Position numbers and translations under genes: made by a program
Notes under the pieces: model-generated
Database searches by the model: none
Seen by the model: the letters and a program-made list of their open reading frames with translations, nothing else
What the model was told of the DNA's origin: nothing
Part shown: piece by piece, positions 31,120 to 40,300 of the stretch
How positions within the stretch are numbered: position 1 is the stretch's first letter
Layout of the letters: each line of letters opens with the position of its first letter
Source: Gammaproteobacteria bacterium
Lineage (GTDB): Bacteria; Pseudomonadota; Gammaproteobacteria; Pseudomonadales; Azotimanducaceae
NCBI GenBank assembly: GCA_012269545.1
Contig: JAAXKB010000017.1
Location: 45,366-109,365 of the forward strand
DNA: 64,000 nt
Reading direction: 5' to 3'

Positions 31120-31494
31120 AATTTCGTTCCCATCTAATCCTGCGCCGGACACTTTTACTCGATGGACAGTCAGCTTAAGGAATACTGCAGTTGCCCGGCC
31201 GCTATGTTACGCGATATCGGCAAATACAACACTGCACAAGGGCAAACCCATGATTCCAACTCGATAAATCTTGCCAAGGATGCCTTGGCTACAGGTGGGG
31301 ATACGACTAAAGTGCGGGGTCTCGATTGGTGACAGGCGAATGTTTCTATCGAAAACGCGATACTGCCGGCTTGGCTTGTGGCACAAGGAAGGTCATCCCT
31401 ATCAATAACTTGGATTGAACGCCCTTTAACCGCGCAGCTCTACACCAGTCTGCATGAGGCAACGCCACCAGCTCATAACACAGGACAAACCCGT
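31120..31494. other. Divergent intergenic region between ibaG and yrbG
   Basis: These 375 bases separate two divergent operons. The frame of yrbG is open upstream to 31378 but that stretch does not resemble the family, so I treat it as noncoding. On the plus strand TTGGCT (31285-31290) and TAAAGT (31308-31313) are separated by 17 bases and could be the promoter of the yrbG-lpt operon. I found no convincing promoter toward ibaG and no RNA gene. In Pseudomonas this position holds the mla genes and kdsD. Confidence 0.4.
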
Positions 31495-32454
31495 ATGTGG
31501 GTCAACTTATTACTGATGGCGGTCGGATTTGCGGCCCTCATCTGGAGTGCAGACAGGTTTTTGTCGGGGGCTGCTGCGACGGCAACGAACTTGGGTGTCT
31601 CCAATATTTTGATTGGTTTAACCGTCGTATCTCTTGGCACTTCAGCCCCTGAGATCGTGGTCGCTTTGATCGCTGCGTTAGAGGGCAACGCGATTTTGGC
31701 GGTAGGTAATGCCATCGGTTCCAACATCGCCAACATCGGCCTTGTACTGGGCATAACCGCCATCATTGCCCCGCTCCCTTTCTCGAACAACGTGCTACGC
31801 CGTGAACTTCCGTGGCTGCTCGGCGCAACGGCTATCGCCATCATTCTCATGTTCGATCGCGAACTCGATTGGCTCGATGGGTTAATTCTTCTCTGCGGGC
31901 TGGCTTACATTCTCTGGCAGTTGTTGCGGTCGGAAAAGGATACCGATCCATCCGAAAGCGCGCTGGCTAGCGAACTCGAAGAGTTGCCCCAGATGAATTC
32001 AGGCAGTGCCATTTTTTGGCTCCTCTCAGGTTTGATCGTACTGCTCGGCGCAGCACAACTTTTAGTCTATGCGGCAACCGAGATCGCCATAGAGCTTGGC
32101 ATCAGCAGTATGATTATCGGCCTGACCATTGTTGCCGTCGGCACCAGCCTACCGGAGCTTGCAGCAACCGTTAGTGCCGCCTTAAAGGGCCATTCAGACA
32201 TCGCCATCGGCAACATTGTTGGCTCGAATATCTTAAACATTTTAGCGGTCCTCGCGGTGCCAGGAATCGTCACCACGACGACACTGGATTTTTCGGCGCT
32301 ATGGCGCGACAGCGGCATGATGTTAGCTCTCACCCTAATGCTGGCCCTGTTCGCTTATGGCTTGAACTCGCGCGCAGTCATCACGCGCTTCGAGGGAATG
32401 GTCATGTTATGCGCGTGGATCGGCTATAACGCATTATTGGCCCAGCAGGCTTAG
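31495..32454 (+). CDS. yrbG: YrbG-like sodium/calcium exchanger family protein
   Basis: The product is a K+-independent Na+/Ca2+ exchanger-type membrane protein. From the ATG at 31495 (MWVNLLLMAVGFAALIWSADR) it has 319 residues and about ten hydrophobic segments in two inverted halves. Each half has the signature repeat: GTSAPEIVVALIAALEGN and GTSLPELAATVSAALKGH, with the metal-binding acidic residues. It opens the plus-strand operon, followed 12 bases later by kdsC. In E. coli kdsD stands between yrbG and kdsC; here it is missing. The transported ion in vivo is not known. Confidence 0.9.
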   Translation: MWVNLLLMAVGFAALIWSADRFLSGAAATATNLGVSNILIGLTVVSLGTSAPEIVVALIAALEGNAILAVGNAIGSNIANIGLVLGITAIIAPLPFSNNVLRRELPWLLGATAIAIILMFDRELDWLDGLILLCGLAYILWQLLRSEKDTDPSESALASELEELPQMNSGSAIFWLLSGLIVLLGAAQLLVYAATEIAIELGISSMIIGLTIVAVGTSLPELAATVSAALKGHSDIAIGNIVGSNILNILAVLAVPGIVTTTTLDFSALWRDSGMMLALTLMLALFAYGLNSRAVITRFEGMVMLCAWIGYNALLAQQA

Positions 32455-32466
32455 GACGCGCAGCGC

Positions 32467-32988
32467 ATGAGTGATACACAAAAACCGCTGAATGATCTTG
32501 CACAGTCCATTCAGGGTATTGTCCTTGATGTGGATGGTGTTCTGACCGACGGGAAGATTATTTACGGCTCGGATGGCAGGGAGCAAAAACACTTTCACGT
32601 GCAAGATGGCAGCAGTCTCAAACTGCTGGCATCCCAAGGCATTGCGCTTGCAATCATCACTGGGCGCGATTCCGATATTGTGCAAAGGCGCGCCGAAGAA
32701 CTCGGCATTTCCTTTATTCGTCAAGGAGCAGACAGCAAAGCCAAGGCATTAAATGACCTCATTATTGAGGGGTTCCCAGCATCCGATCTTTGTGCAATCG
32801 GCGATGATGTGCAGGACCTCCAACTGTTCGCACACCCGGCCGTGACGCTGACCGCTACGGTATCGAATGCGCACCCGGCCGTGCTTGAGAATGCCCAATT
32901 CGTCACCCAGCGACGCGGCGGTGAAGGCGTCATCGTCGAGTTGAGCGAGCTATTGTTGCGCGCTCGAGATCAATGGCACTTTGCGTAG
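32467..32988 (+). CDS. kdsC: 3-deoxy-D-manno-octulosonate 8-phosphate phosphatase KdsC
   Basis: KdsC removes phosphate from KDO 8-phosphate, supplying KDO for the lipopolysaccharide inner core. The 173-residue protein is a capless HAD phosphatase with the nucleophile motif VLDVDGVLTDG, motif II IITGRDS and motif III IGDDVQDL. It lies between yrbG and lptC, linking KDO supply with lipopolysaccharide export. The isomerase gene kdsD, which makes the precursor arabinose 5-phosphate, is not next to it as is usual. Confidence 0.96.
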   Translation: MSDTQKPLNDLAQSIQGIVLDVDGVLTDGKIIYGSDGREQKHFHVQDGSSLKLLASQGIALAIITGRDSDIVQRRAEELGISFIRQGADSKAKALNDLIIEGFPASDLCAIGDDVQDLQLFAHPAVTLTATVSNAHPAVLENAQFVTQRRGGEGVIVELSELLLRARDQWHFA

Positions 32989-33016
32989 CGCTTTCTGCGG
33001 CTGTTCTGTCGAAACG

Positions 33017-33712
33017 ATGCCCGAACCCACCAAACAAACCGACACGACGGACGCACTGATCGAATGGCGCGTCACCGCTGCCGGCTTGGTCGCCGCGCTC
33101 TGCATTTTTTTACTACTGTGGCCAGACGGACGAAATAATGTAGACACATCGGCTGTGCAAGACGACCGTGGGAACAAGGGTCGCGGTGCTTTAATCGAAT
33201 CACTCAAACCGACAAGCTCGGCAACTCAGGTAACGTGGCAGGTATTTTCTGAGAACGGTGCTTTGAGCTACGAGGTCAATGCCCGGGCAATCAAACAGTA
33301 CCAATCGCTGCAACTGATGAGGATTGAGCAGCCACTCATCCGAATGAACTCAGAACAACAGCGACCTTGGCTAATTCAAGCTCAGCAAGGAGAAATTTCC
33401 CGCGCCCTCAACGCAGATACCAGCAATCTACCCGGGCCAGAGCAACTGGATCTGCAAGGCAATGTGCAAATCACCCAAGATCAAAACGATCCAAGACACG
33501 CCTTGAACCTCCTTACCCCTCGATTGAGCATTTTTCCGGCACAGCAGCGAGCGGCAACTGACGAGTCTGTGGTCGTCCGTCACGCTAAGTTCATCACCAC
33601 GAGCCATGGTCTTGACCTGAATCTTGAGACAGGCACTCTGAGTTTTGCACAGAGCGACCATACTCGCGTCGTTAGCAAACTTTTCCTCAACCAACAGTCA
33701 AAGGGCAGTTAA
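33017..33712 (+). CDS. lptC: LPS export protein LptC
   Basis: LptC is the bitopic inner-membrane component that receives lipopolysaccharide from LptB2FG and passes it to LptA. From the ATG at 33017 it has 231 residues, with a single N-terminal membrane segment (AAGLVAALCIFLLLW) and a periplasmic beta-jellyroll (NGALSYEVNARAIKQYQSLQLMRIEQP). An open frame begins further upstream at a TTG (32981) overlapping kdsC, but the ATG is more likely. The length is somewhat greater than the 191 residues of E. coli LptC. Confidence 0.9.
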   Translation: MPEPTKQTDTTDALIEWRVTAAGLVAALCIFLLLWPDGRNNVDTSAVQDDRGNKGRGALIESLKPTSSATQVTWQVFSENGALSYEVNARAIKQYQSLQLMRIEQPLIRMNSEQQRPWLIQAQQGEISRALNADTSNLPGPEQLDLQGNVQITQDQNDPRHALNLLTPRLSIFPAQQRAATDESVVVRHAKFITTSHGLDLNLETGTLSFAQSDHTRVVSKLFLNQQSKGS

Positions 33713-33713
33713 G

Positions 33714-34262
33714 GTGATCGAGAACACGATTTTGCGACAATGGCTTTTGGCCACAGCCGTAACGTTTGTACTTCTGCAAGGAGCGGGCATCGAAGTGGCG
33801 AACGCTGCTGCCGGTCAAGATGACGAGCTAACCATTGAAGGTGACAGCGCAGTCTTTCTGCAGGATCAAAACAGCATTGAGTATGCCGGCAATGTCGTCG
33901 CTTTCATGAATGGAATGCGTATCAACGGAGACCGCGTACTCGTCCAAATGAGCGACGATCGCGTCGAGCGAATTACCACCACCGGCCAGCCGGCTAGTTT
34001 TTGGCAAGACCAACCTGACTCGAGCGGCGACACCTCCGCCAAGGCGGAGACTATCGTTTACCTGCCGAGTTCCGGCCTGCTGGAGCTGGCAGGTGGCGCA
34101 TCCTTGATCCAAGCAGGCAATGAAGTTCGCAGCGCATTAATCCGTTACAACCTCATCGAAAGGCAGCTGGACGCGCGCGGTGACAAAGAGACCTCTGAGC
34201 GGGTCAGAATGCAGCTAAGTATTCCGACGGAGGAATCAGACTCGAGTTCACCCGTGCCATGA
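33714..34262 (+). CDS. lptA: LPS periplasmic bridge protein LptA
   Basis: LptA forms the periplasmic bridge that carries lipopolysaccharide to the outer membrane. I start at the GTG at 33714, one base after the lptC stop, because it leads directly into a signal peptide (about residues 1-31, ending VANAAAG) and has AAGGG about 10 bases upstream. The 182-residue product shows the OstA-like beta repeats ([24 protein letters not shown] and [11 protein letters not shown]). An upstream ATG in the same frame overlaps lptC by 68 bases and lacks signal peptide logic. It overlaps lptB in ATGA. Confidence 0.93.
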   Translation: MIENTILRQWLLATAVTFVLLQGAGIEVANAAAGQDDELTIEGDSAVFLQDQNSIEYAGNVVAFMNGMRINGDRVLVQMSDDRVERITTTGQPASFWQDQPDSSGDTSAKAETIVYLPSSGLLELAGGASLIQAGNEVRSALIRYNLIERQLDARGDKETSERVRMQLSIPTEESDSSSPVP

Positions 34263-34978
34263 CCCTCAAAGCTCAGTCATTACATAAGCGCTATGGGCAG
34301 AAGACCGTTATCGAAGACGTGTCGCTTAGCGTTGACCGAGGGGAAATCATCGGTTTACTGGGCCCGAACGGTGCAGGAAAAACGACGTGTTTCTATACCA
34401 TTATCGGTTTGATCAAAGCGGATGCTGGAAGGGTTTGGCTCGACCATCATGAGCTCACCCACGCGGCTATGCACGAGCGAGCATCACTTGGGCTTGGTTA
34501 CCTGCCCCAAGAAGCCAGTGTGTTTCGAACCCTGACCACTGAGGCCAATATCATGGCCATGCTCGAACTCAACTCGGCCCTAGATGGACAGGCAAGGCAG
34601 CGCCGTTTGGCAGCGTTGCTCGAAGAGTTTGGACTTGAGCACGTGCGAGACAGCTTGGGGCAAAGTTTAAGCGGAGGCGAACGCCGTCGCCTAGAAATTG
34701 CCCGCGCACTGGCTACAGAACCTAAATTTATTCTTCTCGATGAGCCCTTCGCCGGGGTTGACCCTATTTCCGTTACTGATATCAAGGCGGAGATTATCGG
34801 CTTGGCAGCACGCGGCATCGGCATCTTGATCACGGATCACAACGTCAGAGAAACGCTGGATATCTGCCATCGCGCCTACGTTGTCCATCAAGGACGCGTG
34901 ATTGCGAACGGTCTGCCAAGCGAAATCCTGGACAATACGACGGTACAAAATGTTTATCTTGGCAAGGAATTTGCTTAA
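34259..34978 (+). CDS. lptB: LPS export ABC transporter ATPase LptB
   Basis: LptB is the ATPase that drives lipopolysaccharide extraction from the inner membrane. The 239-residue protein has Walker [10 protein letters not shown] (about residues 35-43), the ABC signature LSGGERRR, Walker [14 protein letters not shown] and the H-loop ITDHNVRET. The membrane partners LptF and LptG are not in this window, as is usual. It starts inside the lptA stop (ATGA) and is followed by rpoN after 128 bases; that gap contains a short dyad (ATACC-TTTATC-GGTAT, 34983-34998). Confidence 0.98.
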   Translation: MTLKAQSLHKRYGQKTVIEDVSLSVDRGEIIGLLGPNGAGKTTCFYTIIGLIKADAGRVWLDHHELTHAAMHERASLGLGYLPQEASVFRTLTTEANIMAMLELNSALDGQARQRRLAALLEEFGLEHVRDSLGQSLSGGERRRLEIARALATEPKFILLDEPFAGVDPISVTDIKAEIIGLAARGIGILITDHNVRETLDICHRAYVVHQGRVIANGLPSEILDNTTVQNVYLGKEFA

Positions 34979-35106
34979 CCTCATACCTTTATCGGTATAT
35001 CGATGTTGAAAACACGTCGCTAGAAAGTTAATCGCACCGGTCCATCCTTACCGACTAGAGAAGTTATGCAGCACCCGACTAGCACCGCCCACATCAGCCG
35101 CCGTCG

Positions 35107-36741
35107 ATGAAGCAAAGCCTTTCCATCAAGCTGGGTCAGCAACTCAAAATGACCCCTCAGCTGCAACAAGCCATTCGCTTGCTGCAGCTGAGCACTTTGG
35201 AACTCGAGCAGGAAATCCAAGAATGTATCGACGGCAACCCGATGCTGGAGACAGAAGACGATTGGACAGACTCCGCAGACGATAAATCTACTGAATCCGG
35301 GGATGATTTTTCCGAAAACGACCCTTCCCTTGAGCTACTGGATTCAGCCTATGCTGAGAACAGTGGTAACGAGGCGGGGACAGACTTTGACGACGACTAC
35401 CCTGCTGGCGACCTGAGCCCGGTCGATCTGCCCGACAACTTCGGCGAGGAAATGGTTTCCAACGACATTTCCGACGCCACCATCGACGGCGTGACGGAAT
35501 CTGACGTCAGCGACCAACTTCACGAGCCCCTCGCCGATGACATACCCGTAGATTCGAATTGGGACGATATTTATCCCCAAACGCCGTCGGGCACGTCTGG
35601 CGAAAGCGACTACGATGCAGGGGCCAACGATAGCGCCGAAGAAACTCTCGAAAGCCATTTACTATGGCAGCTAAACCTTACGCCCATGGCTGCGTCCGAC
35701 CGAATCATCGCCTTGGCAATTATTGATGCAATTAACGATGACGGTTTGCTGGGTACTTCCATCGACGACATTTGTGCGACGCTGGCGCAAAACAATCTAA
35801 GCTCCGACGCGCCGCCAACTGAAGATGAAGTAATCGAAATTCTGCGGAGAATTCAGCGCTTTGACCCCGTGGGTGTGGGTGCGCGAGATCTGCGAGAATG
35901 CCTGCTGATCCAGCTAGAGCAGCTAGATGAAGGAACGCCATGGCTACAGGAGGCCAAGCTCATCGCGGATCAATTTCTAACCCTTTTGGGCAGCAAGGAT
36001 TTCGCGGCCCTGGTCCGACAAACTCAACTGACGGAACACGAACTCAGCCAAGTCGTGGCACTCATCAGAACCCTACAACCTCGACCCGGCGCGGCGTTAC
36101 TGCTGAATCAAGCAGACTACGAAGTCCCTGATGTCGTGGTGCGCAAAGAGAAGGGGCGATGGCTGGTTGAGCTCAACCCTGAAACTTTGCCAAAAGTCCG
36201 CATTAACAACACCTATGCCGGCATGATCAAAAACATTCCTGCAGGACCCGACAAAGACTATCTGAGAGATAACCTGCAGGACGCGAAGTGGTTTTTGAAA
36301 AGCCTTCAGACTAGACACGATACGCTGCTCAAGGTCGCAACAAAAATTGTTGAAGTGCAAAAAGATTTCTTGGAGCTCGGCCCGGAAGCGATGAAGCCTT
36401 TGATTTTGGCGGATATAGCGGAGCAAGTTGACCTCCACGAGTCCACAATATCCCGGGTAACCAATCGCAAATACTTGGCGACACCTCGCGGTTTGTATGA
36501 ACTCAAATACTTCTTCTCTTCACACGTGGGCACTGCCGGCGGCGGCGAGGTATCCAGCACAGCGATTCGAGCCTTAATCCGCAAGGTTACTGCGGAAGAG
36601 AACCCCCGCAAACCGTTGAGCGACAGCAAGATAGCCGCAATACTATCTGAGCAGAACATCAATGTTGCACGTCGAACAGTAGCCAAATATCGAGAATCTC
36701 TGTCGATTCCTCCCTCAAACGAAAGGAAACAATTGGTCTAA
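35107..36741 (+). CDS. rpoN: RNA polymerase sigma-54 factor RpoN
   Basis: Sigma-54 directs RNA polymerase to -24/-12 promoters that need enhancer-binding ATPases. The N-terminal activator region (LGQQLKMTPQLQQAIRLLQLS) and the C-terminal RpoN box ARRTVAKYRE (about residues 521-530) are intact. At 544 residues it is longer than E. coli RpoN (477). The difference lies in region II: residues about 45-185 are extremely acidic (one Lys, no Arg). It stands in the normal lptB-rpoN-hpf-ptsN order, tying it to nitrogen PTS genes downstream. Confidence 0.98.
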   Translation: MKQSLSIKLGQQLKMTPQLQQAIRLLQLSTLELEQEIQECIDGNPMLETEDDWTDSADDKSTESGDDFSENDPSLELLDSAYAENSGNEAGTDFDDDYPAGDLSPVDLPDNFGEEMVSNDISDATIDGVTESDVSDQLHEPLADDIPVDSNWDDIYPQTPSGTSGESDYDAGANDSAEETLESHLLWQLNLTPMAASDRIIALAIIDAINDDGLLGTSIDDICATLAQNNLSSDAPPTEDEVIEILRRIQRFDPVGVGARDLRECLLIQLEQLDEGTPWLQEAKLIADQFLTLLGSKDFAALVRQTQLTEHELSQVVALIRTLQPRPGAALLLNQADYEVPDVVVRKEKGRWLVELNPETLPKVRINNTYAGMIKNIPAGPDKDYLRDNLQDAKWFLKSLQTRHDTLLKVATKIVEVQKDFLELGPEAMKPLILADIAEQVDLHESTISRVTNRKYLATPRGLYELKYFFSSHVGTAGGGEVSSTAIRALIRKVTAEENPRKPLSDSKIAAILSEQNINVARRTVAKYRESLSIPPSNERKQLV

Positions 36742-36797
36742 TCTGTCGCGCATGCTTATGTTGGTGGACCTATCTCAGCATCCTCAAGGAGGACACT

Positions 36798-37124
36798 ATG
36801 CAACTCGATATCACCGGCCATCAGATCGACCTTACCGAAGCCTTGCAACATCATGTTCGAGAAAAAATGAATAAGCTCCAGCGCCACAGTGACGAAATCA
36901 CTCACACACATGTGGTGTTAAATGTTGAAAAACACACCCATCAGGCAGAAGCTACCGCCCACGTTCCGGGAGCCGAACTGTTTGCGAATGCTCAGGCAGA
37001 CGATATGTATACCGCAATTGATAAGTTGGCCGATAAAATGGACCGGCAACTGCTGAAGCACAAAGAAAAAACGGTGGCCCGGCATAACGGCGGGCACCAC
37101 AGAACATCGAGACACGGTATTTGA
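36798..37124 (+). CDS. hpf: Ribosome hibernation promoting factor HPF (short form)
   Basis: HPF binds the 30S subunit and promotes ribosome dimerisation in stationary phase. The 108-residue protein is the short gammaproteobacterial form: QLDITGHQIDLTEALQHHVREKMNKL at the start and DDMYTAIDKLADKMDRQLLKHKEK in the second half. The ATG has AAGGAGG about 7 bases upstream, a strong site. A 150-base gap to ptsN follows, in which I see no clear element. Position after rpoN is standard. Confidence 0.96.
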   Translation: MQLDITGHQIDLTEALQHHVREKMNKLQRHSDEITHTHVVLNVEKHTHQAEATAHVPGAELFANAQADDMYTAIDKLADKMDRQLLKHKEKTVARHNGGHHRTSRHGI

Positions 37125-37274
37125 CAGCCACTAGCTATCACACTGCGCTAAAGCTCAAGGTAGCGGCAAGATTCTCTACCGATTGAACTGTAAGATAGGC
37201 TTGCGGGAACAGGTTGCGGCAACCGACACAGCGATGAAAAACATTCAACTGGCGAGTCATGAGAGTCTGCTTTT

Positions 37275-37784
37275 ATGAGCGATGCATTAACGGTTAACGA
37301 TTTGGTCAGCAAGAACTCGGTGCGCTGCCACTTAAGTGCTGGCAGTCGCAAAAGGCTCTTTCAAGCAATTGCCCACGAGCTCGTGGATCCTGCTCGAGAA
37401 GACGGCGAGGAAGCCGTTGATGAGATCTACGACGCACTGGTTGAACGCGAGCGCCTAGGTAGCACGGCACTGGGTGATGGGGTTGCCATCCCGCATTGCC
37501 GCACCGACTGCAAGACCATTGCTGGCGCATTTTACACACTCAAGCAGCCCATTGATTATGAAGCTCCAGACCAAAGGCCCGTTGATATCGTCTTCGTCCT
37601 GCTTGTTCCGCGCCATGAGCAAACCGCGCATATCGCGGCGCTGCAGCGACTCGCGCAACTATTTTCTGATCCCTCGAATCTGAGTGATTTACGCGCGGCA
37701 GTTTCGGATCAGGAACTCTTTCGGGAACTGCTACGCATGGACTCCGCTCTTGATCCGCCCGAACTGAATCGCAAGCTCGCATGA
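37275..37784 (+). CDS. ptsN: Nitrogen PTS regulatory EIIA protein PtsN
   Basis: PtsN (EIIA-Ntr) is the last phosphoacceptor of the regulatory nitrogen PTS and controls potassium and other functions. The 169-residue protein has a PTS EIIA type 2 domain with the phosphorylated histidine H74 in VAIPHCRTD. The partner PtsO is encoded at 38.67 kb; the enzyme I (PtsP) is not in the window. The stop overlaps the rapZ start (ATGA). Confidence 0.95.
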   Translation: MSDALTVNDLVSKNSVRCHLSAGSRKRLFQAIAHELVDPAREDGEEAVDEIYDALVERERLGSTALGDGVAIPHCRTDCKTIAGAFYTLKQPIDYEAPDQRPVDIVFVLLVPRHEQTAHIAALQRLAQLFSDPSNLSDLRAAVSDQELFRELLRMDSALDPPELNRKLA

Positions 37785-38635
37785 AACTCGTCATCGTCAG
37801 CGGGCGCTCTGGTTCGGGTAAATCCACGGCATTGAGAACGCTGGAAGATGCTGGATATCACTGTGTCGATAATCTGCCTGTTAATCTCCTCGATGACTTG
37901 ATGGCCCGTTATGCAGCTGCACAGGGACAATTATCAAAGGTCGCCGTATGCATTGATGCGCGAAGCTCGGGCCTGGAACACTTCCCCGAATTGTTGTTGC
38001 GATTACGCAATCAAGGGATCGACATTCAGGTTCTATACCTCGATGCTCTAAGCCCCTCCCTCGTAAAACGCTTCAGCGAAACTCGGCGGCGTCATCCGTT
38101 AACGAGCAGCGACGTTGATCTTCGGGAAGCCATTGACCGGGAGGCCAGCATTTTAGCCAGCGTTGCCGATCTAGCCAGCCTAACCATCGACACCACCAAA
38201 ATTTCAAGCAAGGGGCTGAGCGAACAAATCGTTACCCGCGTGCTACAAACCGACGGCGCCTCGGTTAATCTGCTGTTTCGGTCCTTTGGCTTCAAACACG
38301 GCATTCCGGTGGATACAGACTTCGTCTTTGATCTGCGCTGCCTACCGAACCCACACTGGCAACCCGCACTGCGTCCGTTAAGTGGTTTACATGAGGAAGT
38401 GGCCGGTTACTTGGCGACGCAACCACTGGTTAACGAGATGTTCGAGGACATCGCAGGTTATCTTGAGCGTTGGATACCTCGTTTTGCTGATAACGACCGG
38501 GTATACCTCACTATTGGCATTGGCTGCACTGGTGGACAGCATCGCAGCGTCTATATGGCTGATCGCTTAGCCGCTCATTTCTCCGATCAACTTGATCAAG
38601 TGCTCGTTCGTCACCGCGAGTTAGAGAAGCAGTAA
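37781..38635 (+). CDS. rapZ: RNase adapter protein RapZ
   Basis: In enterobacteria RapZ binds the small RNA GlmZ and recruits RNase E to control glucosamine-6-phosphate synthase; it links to envelope precursor supply. The 284-residue protein has the Walker A loop GRSGSGKST (residues 8-16), the motif DARSSGL, and the conserved C-terminal GIGCTGGQHRSVY. It overlaps ptsN and precedes ptsO by 37 bases. Whether a GlmZ-like RNA exists in this organism cannot be seen here. Confidence 0.96.
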   Translation: MKLVIVSGRSGSGKSTALRTLEDAGYHCVDNLPVNLLDDLMARYAAAQGQLSKVAVCIDARSSGLEHFPELLLRLRNQGIDIQVLYLDALSPSLVKRFSETRRRHPLTSSDVDLREAIDREASILASVADLASLTIDTTKISSKGLSEQIVTRVLQTDGASVNLLFRSFGFKHGIPVDTDFVFDLRCLPNPHWQPALRPLSGLHEEVAGYLATQPLVNEMFEDIAGYLERWIPRFADNDRVYLTIGIGCTGGQHRSVYMADRLAAHFSDQLDQVLVRHRELEKQ

Positions 38636-38672
38636 GCGCCTTTTTAGCACGCGCAACTTATCAGGCCTCGTT

Positions 38673-38951
38673 ATGCGACACGCCAAATTGACCATCGTTA
38701 ACCCACTAGGACTGCATGCCAGAGCTGCCTCTAAGCTCGTCGATGCCGCGAAAAATTTCGCCTCGGACGTAAAAGTCGTCAACACACAGGGCATTGAGGC
38801 CGACGCCAAACGAATCATGAATTTATTGTTGCTGGGTGCCCCTGTTGGCAGCGAGATCGAACTGTTTGTAGAAGGCGAAGACGAGAATGATGCCTTTGTC
38901 GCGCTCACTAAACTGATCAACGCAGGCTTCCATGAAATGGAAACGTCATGA
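38673..38951 (+). CDS. ptsO: Phosphocarrier HPr-like protein PtsO (NPr)
   Basis: PtsO carries phosphate from PtsP to PtsN. The 92-residue HPr-fold protein has the phosphorylated histidine H15 in GLHARAA. The position of the regulatory serine of Gram-positive HPr is occupied by basic residues (K46-R47-I-M), as expected for a protein not regulated by HPr kinase. It overlaps the mgtE start in ATGA, so the two are probably co-translated. Confidence 0.94.
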   Translation: MRHAKLTIVNPLGLHARAASKLVDAAKNFASDVKVVNTQGIEADAKRIMNLLLLGAPVGSEIELFVEGEDENDAFVALTKLINAGFHEMETS

Positions 38952-40288
38952 CCTCCGATCAACAACACTTCGAAGACGTTCTTGAGGGGATCAGCCGCGG
39001 GAGCACTGCAGATATTAAGGTGCTGCTGGCGTCTCTGCGCCCAAGCGAAATTGCCGGGGTGCTGGAAGCCAGCACGCCGGCCCCCCGCCGAATCATTTGG
39101 GGCTTAGTCGACGAAGAAGTGCGCAACCAGAGTTTGCAGTATCTGCAAGACGACGTGCGCGCGGAATTTCTCGAGGCGATGGACACCGCTCAGCTCGTGG
39201 CAGTCGCGGATGATCTGGATACCGACGACTTCGCCGATATTCTGCAGCAGCTACCCGCCACGATTACCGATCAAGTACTTGAGAACCTCGACAGCCGAGA
39301 TCGCGCGCGCGTGGAATCTGTGCTCTCTTATCCCGAAGACAGCGCCGGCGGTTTGATGAACACCGACACCATTACGGTACGGCCTCGGCACGCTGCCGAA
39401 TTAGTCCTGCGATACTTAAGATTGCGACGGGATCTGCCAGCAACAACCGATGCGTTAATCGTCGTCAACAGCCGAGATGAGTATCTCGGCATGTTGCCCT
39501 TGACCAAGCTTTTGACCGCTGACCCGACGGTCACCGTGCGGGAAATCATGAACTCCGAGGAGCCAGCGATTCACGTTGGCGAGGCAGATACCGAAGTCGC
39601 GAGATTATTTTCCGAGCGCGATCTGATTTCCGCGCCCGTTATTGATGACGGCGGTTTCTTGCTTGGACGAATAACCATTGATGACGTGGTCGACGTCATC
39701 ATTGAAGATGCAGAAGAAGCTCTTCTGGCTCCCGCGGGTTTAGTGGTCGATGAAGACACCTTCGCGCCGGTCCGACGAGCCGTGCGCCGCCGGGCAATCT
39801 GGTTGGGCATTAACCTCGTCACCGCACTGATGGCCGCTGCGGTCATCAGCATGTTTGAAGAAACCATCGTAAGAGTCGTCGCTCTCGCAGTTCTGATGCC
39901 CATTGTCGCCAGCATGGGCGGCATTGCAGGCACACAAACGCTCACCTTAGTTATTCGTGGGCACGCGACCGGCCAGCTTGGCAGAAACAATATGCTGTGG
40001 ATGTTGAATCGAGAGTTCATCATCGCGGTCCTGAACGGCATGCTTTGGGCCACCATCGTTGCCTTTGGCGCCTCTTATGTTTTTGATGACCCTATGCTCG
40101 GCGGCGTCATAGCCGTTGCCATGGTTGCCACGATCTTGATCGCTGCTATCGCAGGCAGTCTGCTACCGAGCTTGCTCAGACGTATGGATATTGATCCTGC
40201 AATCGCCGGCGGCGTAGTCCTCACGACCATCACAGACGTAGCCGGGTTTTTCATTTTCCTCGGCCTAGCCAGCTGGGTTTACCTGTAG
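38948..40288 (+). CDS. mgtE: Magnesium transporter MgtE
   Basis: MgtE is a Mg2+ channel of the inner membrane gated by cytosolic magnesium. The 446-residue protein has the N domain, a pair of CBS domains (PEDSAGGLMNTDTITVRP and ISAPVIDDGGFLLGRITIDD) and a C-terminal membrane domain of five helices with the pore motif PIVASMGGIAGTQ. The gene overlaps ptsO. It ends two bases before the convergent pmbA stop, with a small hairpin across both stop codons. Confidence 0.96.
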   Translation: MTSDQQHFEDVLEGISRGSTADIKVLLASLRPSEIAGVLEASTPAPRRIIWGLVDEEVRNQSLQYLQDDVRAEFLEAMDTAQLVAVADDLDTDDFADILQQLPATITDQVLENLDSRDRARVESVLSYPEDSAGGLMNTDTITVRPRHAAELVLRYLRLRRDLPATTDALIVVNSRDEYLGMLPLTKLLTADPTVTVREIMNSEEPAIHVGEADTEVARLFSERDLISAPVIDDGGFLLGRITIDDVVDVIIEDAEEALLAPAGLVVDEDTFAPVRRAVRRRAIWLGINLVTALMAAAVISMFEETIVRVVALAVLMPIVASMGGIAGTQTLTLVIRGHATGQLGRNNMLWMLNREFIIAVLNGMLWATIVAFGASYVFDDPMLGGVIAVAMVATILIAAIAGSLLPSLLRRMDIDPAIAGGVVLTTITDVAGFFIFLGLASWVYL

Positions 40289-40300
40289 GCCTATTGGCCT
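40287..40300. terminator. Small hairpin over the convergent mgtE and pmbA stop codons (weak terminator candidate)
   Basis: AGGCC (40287-40291), loop TATT and GGCCT (40296-40300) form a perfect five-base-pair stem. It contains the last two bases of the mgtE stop codon (TAG at 40286-40288) and, on the other strand, the pmbA stop (40291-40293). No T-run follows on either side, so intrinsic termination is doubtful. It may simply stabilise both 3' ends. Confidence 0.25.

Noticed and set aside
31378..31494. Extended N-terminus of YrbG
   Set aside because: The extra 39 residues do not resemble the family and would precede the first membrane segment; the ATG at 31495 fits.
33645..33713. Upstream ATG for lptA inside lptC
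   Set aside because: It would put a 23-residue polar tail before the signal peptide; the GTG at 33714 gives a normal signal peptide.
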